A stretch of DNA of 7,146 nt from Betaproteobacteria bacterium (lineage in GTDB: Bacteria > Pseudomonadota > Gammaproteobacteria > Burkholderiales > SG8-39). Of this stretch, positions 6,695 to 7,146 are shown in pieces; within the stretch, counting starts at the first letter, position 1, and each line of letters opens with the position of its first letter. The stretch spans positions 1 to 7,146 of the forward strand of contig JAABRB010000183.1 of the NCBI GenBank assembly GCA_011391185.1, given 5' to 3'. Made by a program: the position numbers and the translations under genes. The notes under the pieces were generated by a model, which worked only from the letters and a program-made list of their open reading frames with translations, was not told the DNA's origin and did no database searches.

Positions 6695-7087
6695 TCAGTC
6701 TCCGAATACGACCAGCCGGTCGGCAACGATCCCAGTCTCGACCAGCTGTCCAAGACCCGAAATGCGGAAGCCGGGCGCGATGTTGTGGGCATCCTTGCCG
6801 TGACGCTTGGCCTCGCCCTCGTCCAGAATGCCGCGCCGCTGCGCGGCGGCGATGCACACGACGAGGTCGAGCTTGTGCTTCTCGGCGATCTCCGACCACG
6901 CCTTCTGCAGGTTGCGGTCGTCCTGCGGCGGCACCGTGAGCCGCGTGCCGTTGTTCACCCCGTCATTGTAGAAGAAGACGCGGAAGATTTCGTGCCCCTT
7001 CTCGATCGCCGCCTTCGTGAATTGATAGGCGGTGTCGGACGCCTGGTGCGTGTAGGGGCCCTCGTTCACAAGAATCCCGAGCTTCAA
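6695..7087 (-). CDS. dsrE: DsrE, sulfur-binding subunit of the DsrEFH sulfurtransferase
   Basis: A 130-residue protein of the DsrE/TusD family, with G-I-L-V-N-E-G-P-Y-T-H-Q near the start and V-V-C-I-A-A-A-Q-R-R-G around the active site. I start it at a TTG (7087-7085) with AAGGGAG 6 bases upstream. From this start the active-site cysteine is C78 and the length is 130, both as in A. vinosum DsrE, whose Cys78 carries the persulfide. The ATG at 7141 would add 18 residues that do not resemble the family and would overlap the probable dsrB end. DsrE is the sulfur-accepting subunit, taking sulfur from upstream donors (in A. vinosum rhodanese and TusA) and passing it to DsrC. Confidence 0.93.
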   Translation of the reverse strand: MKLGILVNEGPYTHQASDTAYQFTKAAIEKGHEIFRVFFYNDGVNNGTRLTVPPQDDRNLQKAWSEIAEKHKLDLVVCIAAAQRRGILDEGEAKRHGKDAHNIAPGFRISGLGQLVETGIVADRLVVFGD

Positions 7088-7088
7088 C

Positions 7089-7146
7089 TTAATCTCCCTT
7101 GTCCTCGACGCGCCGCGCTCCAAGGTATTGCCTAAGTTCATTCGCC
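7089..7146 (-). CDS. dsrB: Probable 3' end of dsrB, reverse sulfite reductase beta subunit (partial)
   Basis: On the minus strand a frame is open from the window edge to a TAA at 7091-7089, one base before the dsrE TTG. It would encode a short charged tail ending ...R-R-V-E-D-K-G-D. Because dsrB directly precedes dsrE in known sulfur-oxidiser operons, this is most likely the DsrB C-terminus. Eighteen codons are too few to recognise the protein by sequence, so the call rests on position and tight spacing. Confidence 0.5.
   Translation of the reverse strand, partial: ANELRQYLGARRVEDKGD
7094..7100 (-). promoter_or_regulatory. Ribosome binding site that sets the dsrE TTG start
   Basis: AAGGGAG on the minus strand lies 6 bases before the TTG at 7087 and within the last codons of the probable dsrB frame. 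It is the best-placed site near the DsrE N-terminus and favours TTG over the upstream ATG at 7141. Confidence 0.65.

Noticed and set aside
5942..7135. Plus-strand open frame of 397 codons opposite dsrE, dsrF and dsrH
   Set aside because: Its product is arginine-, leucine- and valine-rich with no recognisable domain, and it lies opposite three conserved genes. Long antisense frames are common in GC-rich coding DNA.

Overview
The window is a single-strand segment of a dissimilatory sulfur-metabolism operon. Every gene reads right to left on the minus strand, in the order (dsrB tail)-dsrE-dsrF-dsrH-dsrC-dsrM-dsrK-dsrL-dsrJ-dsrO, with dsrO running off the left edge. Gaps are short: two 4-base stop/start overlaps (dsrK/dsrL and dsrJ/dsrO), and otherwise 1 to 108 bases. 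No stretch over 300 bases lacks a gene. I see no tRNA, rRNA, insertion sequence, CRISPR array or strong terminator.

The gene content points to the oxidative (reverse) Dsr pathway of a sulfur-oxidising bacterium. The order matches the classical dsrABEFHCMKLJOP order known from Allochromatium vinosum. The DsrEFH sulfurtransferase genes, the dsrL flavoprotein gene and a two-cysteine DsrC together are the established signature of sulfur oxidisers. Base composition is clearly GC-rich and alternative starts (TTG, GTG) are used. A GC-rich proteobacterium is likely, but I cannot name the class or genus from the sequence alone.

From right to left: 7089-7146 is probably the last codons of dsrB (sulfite reductase beta subunit). 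5918-7087 encodes DsrE, DsrF and DsrH, the cytoplasmic relay that passes sulfane sulfur to DsrC. 5525-5860 encodes DsrC, the sulfur-carrying substrate of the sulfite reductase. 3094-5416 encodes DsrM (membrane cytochrome b) and DsrK (HdrD-like iron-sulfur protein), the cytoplasm-facing half of the DsrMKJOP complex. 1139-3097 encodes DsrL, the NAD(P)H:acceptor oxidoreductase partner of reverse DsrAB. 1-1110 encodes the periplasmic part of the complex: DsrJ, a triheme cytochrome c, and DsrO, a Tat-exported ferredoxin.

Inferred joint function: sulfane sulfur is handed through DsrEFH to DsrC. Reverse DsrAB (upstream of the window) oxidises DsrC-bound sulfur to sulfite, passing electrons through DsrL to NAD(P). 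DsrMKJOP exchanges electrons between DsrC thiols and the quinone pool or periplasm. This is a known system, not a new one. Details worth a second look are a DsrH without the usual N-terminal cysteine, a cysteine-rich leader before the Tat motif of DsrO, an unusual dinucleotide-binding segment in DsrL, and the 108-base dsrC-dsrM gap.
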